This document shows, one piece after another, positions 38,261-46,873 of a DNA stretch of 64,000 bases. A model generated the notes under the pieces. The model was not told the origin of the DNA, did no database searches, and worked only from the letters and a program-made list of their open reading frames with translations. Positions within the stretch are counted from its first letter, which is position 1; each line of letters starts with the position of its first letter. The translations under genes were made by a program, and so were the position numbers. Origin of the DNA: Xanthomarina gelatinilytica (GTDB taxonomy: Bacteria > Bacteroidota > Bacteroidia > Flavobacteriales > Flavobacteriaceae); assembly GCF_000348685.1 (NCBI RefSeq), contig NZ_ANLA01000007.1, forward strand, positions 62,001-126,000. Reading direction: 5' to 3'.

Positions 38261-38802
38261 GGTTTTAAATTATATTTAAAAGATACTTTAACAGTCTTAG
38301 CAACTTTATTTTGTACCAGTTTTGGGATTTGGATATTAAAATCTTCTGGATGCACCATAAACTCCCCATTAAGGATCAAGGATGATTCATTGTTATCAAG
38401 TTTACATTCTATTTGTATGGATTTGGTTACCCCATGGATTGTTAACTCTCCATCCAATACCAATTGACCATCTGTTTTTAAGGCCTTGTTTGCATCAAAA
38501 TTTTTAAATTTTCCTTTAAATGAAGCTTTAGGAAATCTTTCGCTTTCCATATAGTTTTCATTGAAATGCTCCTGCATTAACCCGATTTTAAATTGAAAGG
38601 CATTAATAAACACAATGGTTGCAAATTCACCGGTTGAACTATTTAATATAGCAGAGGCAGCATTTGTTTTGGCCTTCACTTCTTCGAAACCCATAACAGA
38701 AGCTTCAAATTGTATGTTTCCATTTCTGGTTTTATAATATTGGGCAAAAGTATTAGGCGTTATAAAAATTATCCCTAATAATGTAAGTATGAGTGTTTTC
38801 AT
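38257..38802 (-). CDS. YceI-family lipid-binding periplasmic protein
   Basis: A 181-residue exported protein with a signal peptide (MKTLILTLLGIIFITPNTFAQ) and a YceI lipocalin-like barrel: NGNIQFEASVMG, FKIGLMQEHFNENYMESERFPKASFKG (split by one turn), then ELTIHGVTKSIQI. YceI proteins bind isoprenoid chains such as ubiquinone-like lipids and are often near cytochromes. The start at 38802 was chosen over 38826 because it begins at the signal peptide and avoids overlap with the upstream cytochrome gene. Confidence 0.9.
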   Translation of the reverse strand: MKTLILTLLGIIFITPNTFAQYYKTRNGNIQFEASVMGFEEVKAKTNAASAILNSSTGEFATIVFINAFQFKIGLMQEHFNENYMESERFPKASFKGKFKNFDANKALKTDGQLVLDGELTIHGVTKSIQIECKLDNNESSLILNGEFMVHPEDFNIQIPKLVQNKVAKTVKVSFKYNLKP

Positions 38803-38806
38803 GTTT

Positions 38807-39163
38807 TTATTGTTCCAATAAGCCATCTGCCATCCATTGAAGGATTATGTCAATTTGATTTTGAGCCATTCTTCCGGTTTGTGGCATCAGTCCTGGTTCA
38901 CCATTCTGTTTTTGAATACGATCCAATAAGTTGGTATTTAAAATTGCATCTTTTAGTAAGTAATAATCTGTTAAAGGTCTAAAACCTGCTACATTTCCTA
39001 TTGAGTGACAGCTTACACAATTAGTTTGGATTATAACTTTCACTTGTTTATTATAAGTAACGGACTCTTCGATCTGTAGCTGTTCTTCCAATTCCTGATA
39101 GGTATTGTTGCTACAGCCAAAGAGAACGCTACTTAGAATCATGACAAACATTTTCTTTTTCAT
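38807..39163 (-). CDS. Single-haem cytochrome c lipoprotein
   Basis: A 118-residue lipoprotein with lipobox Leu-Phe-Gly-Cys (Cys at about 17) and one haem c site, CVSCH, in TNCVSCHSIGNVAGFRPL. A Met in the segment GLMPQTGRMAQNQIDIILQWMADGL could be the sixth ligand. It belongs to the small cytochrome c/planctomycete-type domain group. It needs a cytochrome c synthase, which is present at 49964-53227. It is within the 40389-36953 gene run. Confidence 0.88.
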   Translation of the reverse strand: MKKKMFVMILSSVLFGCSNNTYQELEEQLQIEESVTYNKQVKVIIQTNCVSCHSIGNVAGFRPLTDYYLLKDAILNTNLLDRIQKQNGEPGLMPQTGRMAQNQIDIILQWMADGLLEQ

Positions 39164-39169
39164 AATTTT

Positions 39170-40012
39170 TTAAAAAACTCTATATAAATTAAATCCAAAG
39201 TATATTTCACCTTTGGTCCAATCACCTGTGGCGTTGGTAAGGTATTCGCTTTCAGTCATGGCTTGTGAATTGGTAAATAATAATTGGAACACATGGCCTC
39301 CAGTTTCAATATCTAATCCTAATGAGAGGGGGTTATTGTAAAAAGAGGGTCTATTTGCATATAAATACTCTGCATTTAAGGATAGGCGCTTGGATAACTT
39401 AAAACGACCACCAGCTCCGACAGAAAGTTGTTTTTGGTTTTCAATTTGTGGATTGTATAGATTTTTATAGATAAAAGCGCCAACCAATTCTAGAGATAAT
39501 TTCTTTGAAAAAGCACGGGATATTAAAATTTCAGACACGTATGTAAGACGATTTTGAAATGATAGATCGGGGTAGGTGTCTTTATCTATCTGGCTGTTAA
39601 TTTGAAGACTATGATATCCAACTAATGTTACAGGCATTTTTTGGTTTTGAGTACTTATCCTGTATTTTACAGTTCCTTCATAAACCTTATTGAGTGTGTG
39701 TCTAGAAAGACCTAAAGCAAGCCAATTTTTAACACCATAAATAGCTCCAATTTTAGTGTTGGCATTATCTAGTCCAAAAAATGTATTAACACCATCATCT
39801 AATGAACCAAACCTATGAGATACAAGGAAGTAAAAATCACCCTTATTTATCATTTTTGTAGATTGCAAGTTCACTATTTGCAAACCTTTAAAAGCAGTAT
39901 TTGTGGTACGATCATTTTGTGCCATATCAAGACTGTCCAAAAGATTTACTTGAGCCTTGATTTGGGACCCAAACACAAATAATACAATTATTAAAAGGAT
40001 TCTATTATACAT
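39170..40012 (-). CDS. DUF5777-type outer-membrane beta-barrel protein
   Basis: A 280-residue exported protein with a signal peptide (MYNRILLIIVLFVFGSQIKAQ) and alternating amphipathic strands ending in an aromatic residue (FGFNLYRVF), as expected for an outer-membrane barrel. The segment INKGDFYFLVSHRFGSLDDGVNTFFGLD fits the DUF5777 family, which is often next to small cytochrome c and YceI genes in Bacteroidota. Overlaps the upstream gene by 22 bases. Confidence 0.8.
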   Translation of the reverse strand: MYNRILLIIVLFVFGSQIKAQVNLLDSLDMAQNDRTTNTAFKGLQIVNLQSTKMINKGDFYFLVSHRFGSLDDGVNTFFGLDNANTKIGAIYGVKNWLALGLSRHTLNKVYEGTVKYRISTQNQKMPVTLVGYHSLQINSQIDKDTYPDLSFQNRLTYVSEILISRAFSKKLSLELVGAFIYKNLYNPQIENQKQLSVGAGGRFKLSKRLSLNAEYLYANRPSFYNNPLSLGLDIETGGHVFQLLFTNSQAMTESEYLTNATGDWTKGEIYFGFNLYRVF

Positions 40013-40389
40013 TCATTTATTTTTATATTATCAAACAGTTCGTCATAACCAATGTACCTACCTTTTATTTTTATAGGTTGGTTTATTTTTAAGGTTCTGA
40101 ATTTTAAATTGGGGATACATACAATCTTGTTATTTAGTATTATTAAAGAATCTTTTACGGCCGTAACAATACCTGTTATACCAACAATTTTATTTAAATA
40201 TTTCTCATCAAAAGCTTTGTTATCACTCTGAAACTCCATGTAAATTGCTTTTGCATCTATACTATATTCTTTCTCTATATATGTTATTGGGGTTGGAGGT
40301 TTAAGCATTTGTTTGTAATAAATAATACAGAAACCTGTTAATTGTAACAAAAGAATTAAAATGACTGTTCTAACGGTTTTTGCTTTCAT
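39991..40389 (-). CDS. OB-fold (tRNA_anti-like) membrane-anchored protein
   Basis: A 132-residue protein with one N-terminal membrane segment (about residues 5-25) and a C-terminal OB-fold of the tRNA_anti-like family: DAKAIYMEFQSDNKAFDEKYLNK (two strands), then IVGITGIVTAV, and GRYIGYDELFDNIKINECII. The role is unknown; it is not an RNA enzyme by itself. The ATG at 40389 is the first start after the terminator at 40418-40443. Confidence 0.78.
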   Translation of the reverse strand: MKAKTVRTVILILLLQLTGFCIIYYKQMLKPPTPITYIEKEYSIDAKAIYMEFQSDNKAFDEKYLNKIVGITGIVTAVKDSLIILNNKIVCIPNLKFRTLKINQPIKIKGRYIGYDELFDNIKINECIIESF

Positions 40390-40417
40390 AATATCTTGAT
40401 AGTTGAATAGCTTTTTA

Positions 40418-40443
40418 AAAAGGCGTCTTTCAAGACGCCTTTT
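40418..40443 (-). terminator. Terminator after the doxX-like gene
   Basis: A 12-bp stem AAAAGGCGTCTT / AAGACGCCTTTT (40418-40429 with 40432-40443), two-base loop, followed on the minus strand by TTAAAAAG. It separates the doxX-like gene from the 40389 gene run. Confidence 0.8.
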
Positions 40444-40480
40444 ACAGCTATAAACCAATAAGGGAAGAAATAATAAAAGC

Positions 40481-40864
40481 TTAATTCTTTGCTTTTATTA
40501 AACTGGAACTCGACAATTGTGCTAAACTAAAAGCAGCAATTGCCATTACTAGATCTCTTACTGCCACGTCTAAAAATGAACCACTAAAGATCAATGTTAA
40601 AGCAATTAATATTAACCACGCCATTACTACATAAGAACCAATAATTGGGCGCAAAAGCACTAATACCCCTGCAATTATTTCAATAATCCCTACTACAATC
40701 ATAAAGGTTGATGCTTCAAAAGGAAGCATATCAACTATACCTGATGATAGGTATTGTGTCCAATCTGTTAGAATATTTGCAAACTTATCTAAACCGGCTA
40801 CAATAGGTACAATACCAAATGTGTAGTACAATAATTTCTCAACTATTAAATTGTTCGATTTCAT
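40481..40864 (-). CDS. DoxX-like membrane protein
   Basis: A 127-residue inner-membrane protein with four helices, starting with the segment YYTFGIVPIVAGLDKFANILTDWT typical of DoxX/DoxD relatives. Some family members take part in quinone-linked sulfur or oxidative stress systems. It has its own copy of the shared ECF-type promoter motif (40895-40920) and its own terminator, so it is transcribed as a single gene. Confidence 0.85.
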   Translation of the reverse strand: MKSNNLIVEKLLYYTFGIVPIVAGLDKFANILTDWTQYLSSGIVDMLPFEASTFMIVVGIIEIIAGVLVLLRPIIGSYVVMAWLILIALTLIFSGSFLDVAVRDLVMAIAAFSLAQLSSSSLIKAKN

Positions 40865-40894
40865 TTTAATCTATTTTAATTTATTACATCCTTT

Positions 40895-40920
40895 GGATGC
40901 AAAAATTAATGTTAGGTTAC
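40895..40920 (-). promoter_or_regulatory. ECF-type promoter motif, doxX copy
   Basis: Minus strand TGTAACC (40920-40914), 15 bases, CATC (40898-40895). The CATC ends 30 bases before the doxX ATG. One of five copies with identical spacing; see findings. Confidence 0.8.
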
Positions 40921-40992
40921 AAAAAAGAGCAAAAGGTTCAAAAAATAGGTTATTGAAAAATGATGACATAAGCCTATCTAACTATTTTAGAG

Positions 40993-43326
40993 CTATTCAA
41001 GAATAATTTTCTTGATGTAGACTTCATTTTTATTTTTTGTTCTTATTCGTAAAACATACATTCCAGGCGAAAGATGTTTCATACTTAATTTATTTAACCT
41101 ATCAGCGCTTAAAACCTCTCTTCCACCAATATCAAATAAAGATATATTCGATATTGTACCATCTTTCAGTTTGATGTTTAGAATATCATTAGTTGGATTA
41201 GGAAAAACTTTTAAGTTTTGGCTATTTGAAACATCGGGTATACTTAAGGATTCAAGATCTATAGTGTAAGTCATTAGGCCTAGATCAAAACTTCCTATAT
41301 ATGCTTTTAAAGAATTTCCATCAAATATAAATGCAGATGACTTACCAAGTGTATGCAATAACTGTTGATTAGTAATGGTTTCCCATGTCCCGCCACTATT
41401 TATTGAATAATATAATTGAAAATCTGATGATAAAGAAGAGGTTGAAGTATGCGTTGAAGCCGCCATATGACCATTTACTTCCGTAGAAAAGTTGATTTTA
41501 TGAGTAACACTTGTTGTTTTTTGTTCCCAATGTTCACCTCCATCGGTTGACATAAATATTCCTTTTGTTGTAGCAATGGCCCATTCATCTACATTAAGTG
41601 GGTTGTTATCTATGTCATAGATTAAATCATAGTTAAGAATTAAGTTTTCCAAACCACTGCTGTTATTTTCCCAGGTTGATCCATTGTCTTCTGAAGAGTA
41701 CATTTCTGCGCCAATACTTAAAACTATTTTTCCAGAGTCTGAAATTAAAATATCATTGATAAAGTCATAAGCCGGTAAGTTAATGTTAACCTCTTCAACA
41801 TTATTCATGTCCGAAAAGTCAATTTTTTTCAAGAGAGTTTCAGCACCACTAAAGCCACCAAAAGCTGCCAAAATAGTATCATCTTCATTAGGATAAGCTG
41901 CCAATCCTGTAAGCTTATTTGCAAACAAAGAAATTAGCATTGATCTAGTACCTCCATTATCATTACTAACATATAAGTTTGAACCTATAAAACTTGAATT
42001 AAACGTAAACACTCTGTCAACTTGTGTTTTATCAGCTATTTGAGTTATGCCAAGGCTGTTAGTAGCCATGTTAAGTGGCAATATTTCATATGCCGTTTCT
42101 ATTCCCGTAGTCACGTCTCTATGAACATATCCAAATTGGGCTGAATAGTAAAGATTGATGTTAGAACCATCGTTATAAACATCCATATTTCCTGTACTAG
42201 AAAAATATGGTGTTTTAATCCAAGAAACGGTTTGCCCATTGTCAGAAGATATTAGAGGCACATAATTTCCCGTAATAACCATCTCATCCTCTTCAAATGG
42301 GTTAAAACTTACTTTTTGTCCATAATAATAGCTCTCGGGATTATCATTTAAATATAAATTATATTGCCAAGTGTTACCCCCATCTACTGATGTTACTATT
42401 TCATTTTCTTCTAGCAATACAATTTCAAGCGGGTTTAAAGGATTGTATTTGATATAAGTGATTTCATCTAAAATACCTTCAGTCCAATTCATATTTACCA
42501 CCGAAAAAGTATTACCTCCATTTGTAGACTTATAAAGGTTTTCTTGAGAGGCACCAAAACTCATGCCTGTACCCAATAGTATATTGTCATTATTTATAGG
42601 GTCGAAAGCAATAGGCCCCAAGATTACTCCTTCCAATTTTTCCTCCCATGTCTGACCTCCATCTTCAGAAACTAATAACCCTCCATCTATTCCTTGATCT
42701 CCAAAACCTCTTGATAAAAATAATTTATCAGGGTTATTTGGACTAATTGCTACTTTATTTATAAATACATTGCTGTTATTTGTCGTGTCATAAATTGGAT
42801 CCCAATTGGCGCCACCGTCATTTGTGAAAAATGTCATTCCATAGATTAAGCCATACTGGTCTCTATAATTTGTATCAACAATTAAAACATCTTCATCTTG
42901 TTTATAAAAATCATAATCCCATACAAACCCTTGTAAGTTCTGGTTTGGCAATGGAATATTTTTTGCAATACTTTGACTTGATAGGTCATAAACCATTATT
43001 GCTCCATCGTGACCAGCAGTTTGGTATACTGCAAAGCTTAACCCTGAACCATCTGGCATTAGTTTTAAATACCTGATTGATGCATCAGGTGGTAGAGGGC
43101 TATTTATACCTATTGGTAATGTATACAAAATATCCCATGACTCACCATTATCTTCTGAAACCACAATGTGATTTATTTCTGAAATAGCATAAATTTTGTT
43201 TGGAGTAGCAGGATCATAAATAAGATCAAAAATTCTACCAAAACTGTCAGAACCTTCATACTCGATTTGAGCAAATGACATTAACGAAAAGAAACAGAAT
43301 AATACTAATGTAAAAATTTTTCTCAT
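40993..43326 (-). CDS. Secreted BNR/sortilin-type beta-propeller protein with T9SS sorting domain
   Basis: A 777-residue exported protein. After the signal peptide (MRKIFTLVLFCFFSLMSFAQ) come many BNR/Asp-box units (S-x-D-x-G-x-x-W or T-x-D-G-G-x-x-W; for example SEDNGESWDIL, SEDGGQTWEEK, STDGGEHWEQK, SEDNGSTWENN) spread over residues 35-680, as in sortilin-type propellers. The C-terminus is a type A T9SS domain (VFPNPTNDILNIKL ... SPGMYVLRI ... KKIILE). Surface-bound or secreted; ligand unknown. Lies after the TPR-LuxR gene. Confidence 0.9.
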   Translation of the reverse strand: MRKIFTLVLFCFFSLMSFAQIEYEGSDSFGRIFDLIYDPATPNKIYAISEINHIVVSEDNGESWDILYTLPIGINSPLPPDASIRYLKLMPDGSGLSFAVYQTAGHDGAIMVYDLSSQSIAKNIPLPNQNLQGFVWDYDFYKQDEDVLIVDTNYRDQYGLIYGMTFFTNDGGANWDPIYDTTNNSNVFINKVAISPNNPDKLFLSRGFGDQGIDGGLLVSEDGGQTWEEKLEGVILGPIAFDPINNDNILLGTGMSFGASQENLYKSTNGGNTFSVVNMNWTEGILDEITYIKYNPLNPLEIVLLEENEIVTSVDGGNTWQYNLYLNDNPESYYYGQKVSFNPFEEDEMVITGNYVPLISSDNGQTVSWIKTPYFSSTGNMDVYNDGSNINLYYSAQFGYVHRDVTTGIETAYEILPLNMATNSLGITQIADKTQVDRVFTFNSSFIGSNLYVSNDNGGTRSMLISLFANKLTGLAAYPNEDDTILAAFGGFSGAETLLKKIDFSDMNNVEEVNINLPAYDFINDILISDSGKIVLSIGAEMYSSEDNGSTWENNSSGLENLILNYDLIYDIDNNPLNVDEWAIATTKGIFMSTDGGEHWEQKTTSVTHKINFSTEVNGHMAASTHTSTSSLSSDFQLYYSINSGGTWETITNQQLLHTLGKSSAFIFDGNSLKAYIGSFDLGLMTYTIDLESLSIPDVSNSQNLKVFPNPTNDILNIKLKDGTISNISLFDIGGREVLSADRLNKLSMKHLSPGMYVLRIRTKNKNEVYIKKIILE

Positions 43327-43399
43327 AACTATTGTTTTTAAAATTCTATACAATAGTCAAAAAAAATATTGGGAAGAGGCAAGGAATTTAAATAACAAT

Positions 43400-43427
43400 C
43401 GTGACATCAAACCTAAAAAACGTGACA
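43400..43427 (-). promoter_or_regulatory. Direct-repeat operator candidate
   Basis: CGTGACA occurs at 43400-43406 and 43421-43427, exactly 21 bp apart (two helical turns), 74-101 bases upstream of the BNR-protein ATG and just past the TPR-LuxR stop. This is the layout of a tandem regulator site. The binding protein is unknown. Confidence 0.5.
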
Positions 43428-43431
43428 ACCA

Positions 43432-45075
43432 TTATATAGATGATAAATAATTATATAATCCCTTACTATTTGGCAAATTTAATTTATCACTTACTCGTTC
43501 TTTTCTTTTTCGAATGGCCTCTTGAGTAACATTAAAGAGACTTGCTATTTCTTTATTTGACAAGTTCATATATAAGTAACACAGGTAACGCACATCATTA
43601 ACATTAAGATTAGGATGCTGCAATTTTAATTTTTTTAAAAATCCATTATTTACCTGCTCGAAATGTATCATAAAATCCTTCCACTCATTATCACTCTTTA
43701 ATAAAATTTTTAACTCTTTAATTTTTCTTGTTACCTGCTTACTTTTTAAGACTTCTTTTTGTTCTGTCAATTCATTTATAATATTATCTATGAGTTCATT
43801 TCTATTTGCTATTTGCAAGGCTTTTGTAGCTAATTTTCTATTTCTAGATTCGATTTCATTCTTTAATCTTTCTTCCTCCAACAAAGCCATGGTCTTTCTG
43901 TTTTGCAATTGCCTCTCAAGAATAATCTTATCATTTTCTTTTTTTTCTAATTCAAGAGTTATCACCTTTTTAAATTGGTTATGAATTATTTTTCTTTGTT
44001 TACTTTTTATAATACTGTTTCTCAACGCCCATGCTATAAGCAATAAAATTACAACGGACCAGCCTATAAAATAACGTAGTCTTGATTGTGTAAGCTGGAG
44101 CGATTTTTTATTCTGACTTAATTCATTTTTGTAATTTTCAATTTCAAATCTAACTCTAGCCGACTCAAATAGAGCACTATTTTTTAAATTGTTTATAGTA
44201 TCTCTGGTTGCTATTACTGAATCTAAAGCTGCAAACGCCTTATCGTATTCTTTGAGTTGCTTATTTAACTTTACAAGTTTTTGAAAAACCTGCAATTTAT
44301 TTTTAGGGGTCATAGAAACCTTAAGTGCATTTTCTAAATACTGCTTTGATCTTAACAAATTACCTTCAGACTCTAAAATATCAGAAATTAAGAGTAATAG
44401 GTTGAATTTTTCTTCTCCTTCAGCTTTCAAATCACTTAAAGTGTTTAAAGCCATAGAATTAGCCTCTTTTATGAGATTTCTTTTATAAAGATTTTCAATT
44501 CTAGCAATAGTACTAGAAATAGCTATTGATGGATAATTTTTAAGTTTAGAATCTGCAGTGTTTAAATATTTAATTGCTTTATCTAATTCATTATTCATGT
44601 TAGCTACAATTGCTAAATTAATTGAGTACATCCCTATTTTTTTATCATCACCTTTAAGTTGAGCCAATTTATACGCCTTTAAAAAGTAGCCTTTGGATTT
44701 AGCAAGTTCTCCTTGGTCAAAGTAAAGAATTGCTAAATTATTCAAAACTGTCATTTCTTCGGCTTTATTAAGATGTTCTGTCGATATTTTATATGCCTCT
44801 AAATAATTGTTAAGCGCTTCCCCATAATCTAACATTGAATAATAATTTACTCCAAGGTTATTTAATGCTAAAAATTGATATCTATATAATTTTTGCTCCT
44901 TTGATTCTACAAGTAAATTTGTTAATAGCTTGATTGATTTGCGGTAACTTCTATCTTTTTGGAATTTTAAAGATTGAAACAAAACACTATCTAATTCAAT
45001 TTCATTTTGAGCATGGAGGGCAGAGGTGAAATTAAAAATTGAAATATAAAAAACAATAAATAAGTATATTTTCAT
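43432..45075 (-). CDS. TPR sensor with LuxR-type C-terminal helix-turn-helix
   Basis: A 547-residue membrane regulator. It has a signal peptide (about 1-22), five to seven TPR units (about 40-320, e.g. LNNLGVNYYSMLDYGEALNNYLEAYKI region), one membrane helix (about 335-352, FIGWSVVILLLIAWAL), a long coiled coil, and a C-terminal LuxR/GerE-like DNA-binding domain (NVNDVRYLCYLYMNLSNKEIASLF ... QEAIRKRKERVSDKL). No kinase domain. This plan is common for Bacteroidota one-component membrane regulators. It may control the BNR-protein gene next to it. Confidence 0.9.
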   Translation of the reverse strand: MKIYLFIVFYISIFNFTSALHAQNEIELDSVLFQSLKFQKDRSYRKSIKLLTNLLVESKEQKLYRYQFLALNNLGVNYYSMLDYGEALNNYLEAYKISTEHLNKAEEMTVLNNLAILYFDQGELAKSKGYFLKAYKLAQLKGDDKKIGMYSINLAIVANMNNELDKAIKYLNTADSKLKNYPSIAISSTIARIENLYKRNLIKEANSMALNTLSDLKAEGEEKFNLLLLISDILESEGNLLRSKQYLENALKVSMTPKNKLQVFQKLVKLNKQLKEYDKAFAALDSVIATRDTINNLKNSALFESARVRFEIENYKNELSQNKKSLQLTQSRLRYFIGWSVVILLLIAWALRNSIIKSKQRKIIHNQFKKVITLELEKKENDKIILERQLQNRKTMALLEEERLKNEIESRNRKLATKALQIANRNELIDNIINELTEQKEVLKSKQVTRKIKELKILLKSDNEWKDFMIHFEQVNNGFLKKLKLQHPNLNVNDVRYLCYLYMNLSNKEIASLFNVTQEAIRKRKERVSDKLNLPNSKGLYNYLSSI

Positions 45076-45385
45076 GTTTTTAATTCAATTTAATTTTTGC
45101 GAAGAATATTTGTGAATTTAATGTTCTTTAATGTGAGATTAATTAGTTTGAATGAGACGTAATATACATATGCATTCTTTGATATAATAAAGATTATTTG
45201 ATATCTCCCGTTTAGATAACAAATAGTAATTCTTTTATTTTATTTATAACAATGATTTTCTTTCCTGAATTTTAAAATTAATCTTTTTTATCTGCAAAAT
45301 AGTATAACTAAATATTAATCATATACTTATATTAAACAATCAGTATTTAATTTAGATATTATCATGGATTAGAGTTAATTACAAT
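45076..45385. other. AT-rich intergenic region, no gene seen
   Basis: About 310 bases of very AT-rich sequence between the sigma-factor stop and the TPR-LuxR start. It should hold the promoter of the TPR-LuxR gene, but no convincing TTG/TAnnTTTG pair, TGTAACC motif or hairpin was found. Confidence 0.5.
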
Positions 45386-46057
45386 TTAAAATTTAGGCTG
45401 TGATTTATATATATACTCCATAACGTTTGCGACAATTCTATCGCATTTAGAATTACCAAATTCAAAAATATTTGTATAATCGGTTAAACTCAAAATTGAA
45501 TCCTTAAGCATTGTTCTAGCTCTATGCAAACGTACTTTTACGTTGCTATTGCTTAAATCTAAACATTTCGATATTTCAGAGATTGCCAACCCTTCAACCT
45601 CTTTAAGCATATAAACTATTTTATACTTTTCAGGAAGTGTGTCTATTGCCTTTTCCATAAAACAAGAAGATTCTTTGTACATAGTTTTGTGTTCAGGGGT
45701 CATAATGTTTTTGTCTTCAATTTGTAATATATTTTCATCTTGTTGCAAGGCAATGGTTTTTATTTTAGAAGCCCTTCTTTTCCTTTGCAAAGCTTCGTTT
45801 ATTCCAATTCGTATTAACCAAGTAGAAAACATAGCATCATTTTTAAATTGGTATAATTTTTCAAAAGCCTTAATATAAGTATCTTGCATAACATCTTCAA
45901 CGTCAGACTCTAAAACTATATAGCTTCTGATTGTTCTAAACAATAGTTCATTATTTCGGCGCATAAGAATTTCGAATAACTCTGTCTCACCATTGAGTAC
46001 TTTTTCAATTATTAACGCTTCTTCAAGTTCTTTTTTGGTTGTAGTGCTGGTATTCAT
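45386..46057 (-). CDS. ECF-type RNA polymerase sigma factor with C-terminal extension
   Basis: A 223-residue sigma factor with region 2 (LLFRTIRSYIVLESDVEDVMQDTYIKAFEKLYQF, then FSTWLIRIGINEAL) and region 4 (LPEKYKIVYMLKEVEGLAISEISKCLDLSNSNVKVRLHRARTML, given as one domain). The 40-residue tail carries FEFGNSKCDRIVANVMEYI, a conserved-looking extension. No anti-sigma gene lies beside it. The start at 46057 (MNTSTTTKK) follows its own copy of the TGTAACC-N15-CATC motif by 20 bases, which suggests autoregulation. Confidence 0.92.
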   Translation of the reverse strand: MNTSTTTKKELEEALIIEKVLNGETELFEILMRRNNELLFRTIRSYIVLESDVEDVMQDTYIKAFEKLYQFKNDAMFSTWLIRIGINEALQRKRRASKIKTIALQQDENILQIEDKNIMTPEHKTMYKESSCFMEKAIDTLPEKYKIVYMLKEVEGLAISEISKCLDLSNSNVKVRLHRARTMLKDSILSLTDYTNIFEFGNSKCDRIVANVMEYIYKSQPKF

Positions 46058-46077
46058 AACGGTATTATTTCTAATTA

Positions 46078-46103
46078 GATGCAAATTATTTTTTAAGGTT
46101 ACA
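46078..46103 (-). promoter_or_regulatory. ECF-type promoter motif, sigma-factor copy
   Basis: Minus strand TGTAACC (46103-46097), 15 bases, CATC (46081-46078), ending 20 bases before the sigma ATG. It lies head to head with the plus-strand copy at 46109-46134; together the two -35 elements form the 9-bp inverted repeat AAGGTTACA / TGTAACCTT. Confidence 0.85.
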
Positions 46104-46108
46104 TTTTT

Positions 46109-46134
46109 TGTAACCTTTTTTTAATGTTTTCATC
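46109..46134 (+). promoter_or_regulatory. ECF-type promoter motif, reductase-folE copy
   Basis: TGTAACC (46109-46115), 15 bases, CATC (46131-46134). It points to the reductase gene starting at 46198, giving a leader of about 55-60 bases. This copy has TTTT where the other four have TTG before CATC. Confidence 0.8.
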
Positions 46135-46197
46135 TAAAGTGAACAAGACCATGAAAGGTCGATAACTTATTACATATTTAATTAATAATCTATAGTT

Positions 46198-46863
46198 TTG
46201 AATTATTTAGCTACTGTACTGAATAAGACATGGTTAACCCCAAATGTTTTTCAGTTATCTATTGAAAGACCAGAGTCTTTTACTTATCAAATTGGGCAAG
46301 CATTAGAAATATCATTACATAAAGATACGGAATTTTTAAAAGCTCCTTTTACCATAACGAGTATTTATGAGAACGATAAAGACTTACAATTTACCATTAA
46401 AGTTTACCCAGAACACAATGGAATTACTGTTGCACTATCAAAATTAAAGGTAAACGACACCATATTAATTACAGATGCTTGGGATTCCTTTGCTTATAAA
46501 GGTGAAGGTGTTTTTATAGCTGCAGGATCTGGTATTACTCCATTTATACCAATACTTCGACTCTTAAATGAAAAAAATAAAATAGAAGGTCATAAATTAA
46601 TCTATGCCAATAGAACGGAGCGCGATATTATCTTAAAACAAGAACTCGAAACCATTTTAGGGAATAGTTTCTATAATCTATTAAGTAGAGATCATTTAAG
46701 CAAATATACTTTTGGACGGGTAGATTACGATTTTCTTTCTGACACCATTGACTCTACTCATCAATATTTTTATGTATGTGGACCAAAACCTTTTCTTGAG
46801 AGTATTAACAAGGCCTTGTTAAAACTTGGAGTAAACAAAAAATTAATTCAATCAATTTATTAA
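46198..46863 (+). CDS. FNR-family flavodoxin/ferredoxin reductase-like oxidoreductase
   Basis: A 221-residue two-domain flavoprotein. The FAD domain has APFTITSIYENDKDLQFTIKVYPE (Arg-x-Tyr-Ser replaced by Pro-Phe-Thr-Ile) and the NAD(P) domain has FIAAGSGITPFIPILRLL and FYVCGPKPFLESI. It is a paralogue of the protein at 54764-55453. The start is TTG at 46198; the frame is closed by a stop at 46186, and alignment to the paralogue needs the whole N-terminus. It is followed after 10 bases by folE. Confidence 0.88.
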   Translation: MNYLATVLNKTWLTPNVFQLSIERPESFTYQIGQALEISLHKDTEFLKAPFTITSIYENDKDLQFTIKVYPEHNGITVALSKLKVNDTILITDAWDSFAYKGEGVFIAAGSGITPFIPILRLLNEKNKIEGHKLIYANRTERDIILKQELETILGNSFYNLLSRDHLSKYTFGRVDYDFLSDTIDSTHQYFYVCGPKPFLESINKALLKLGVNKKLIQSIY

Positions 46864-46873
46864 ACCCTAAAAA

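Noticed and set aside
46095-46117. Dimeric repressor operator AAGGTTACA-N5-TGTAACCTT
   Set aside because: Three other sites have only a single TGTAACC half with the fixed N15-CATC, so promoter elements explain the data better than a palindromic operator.
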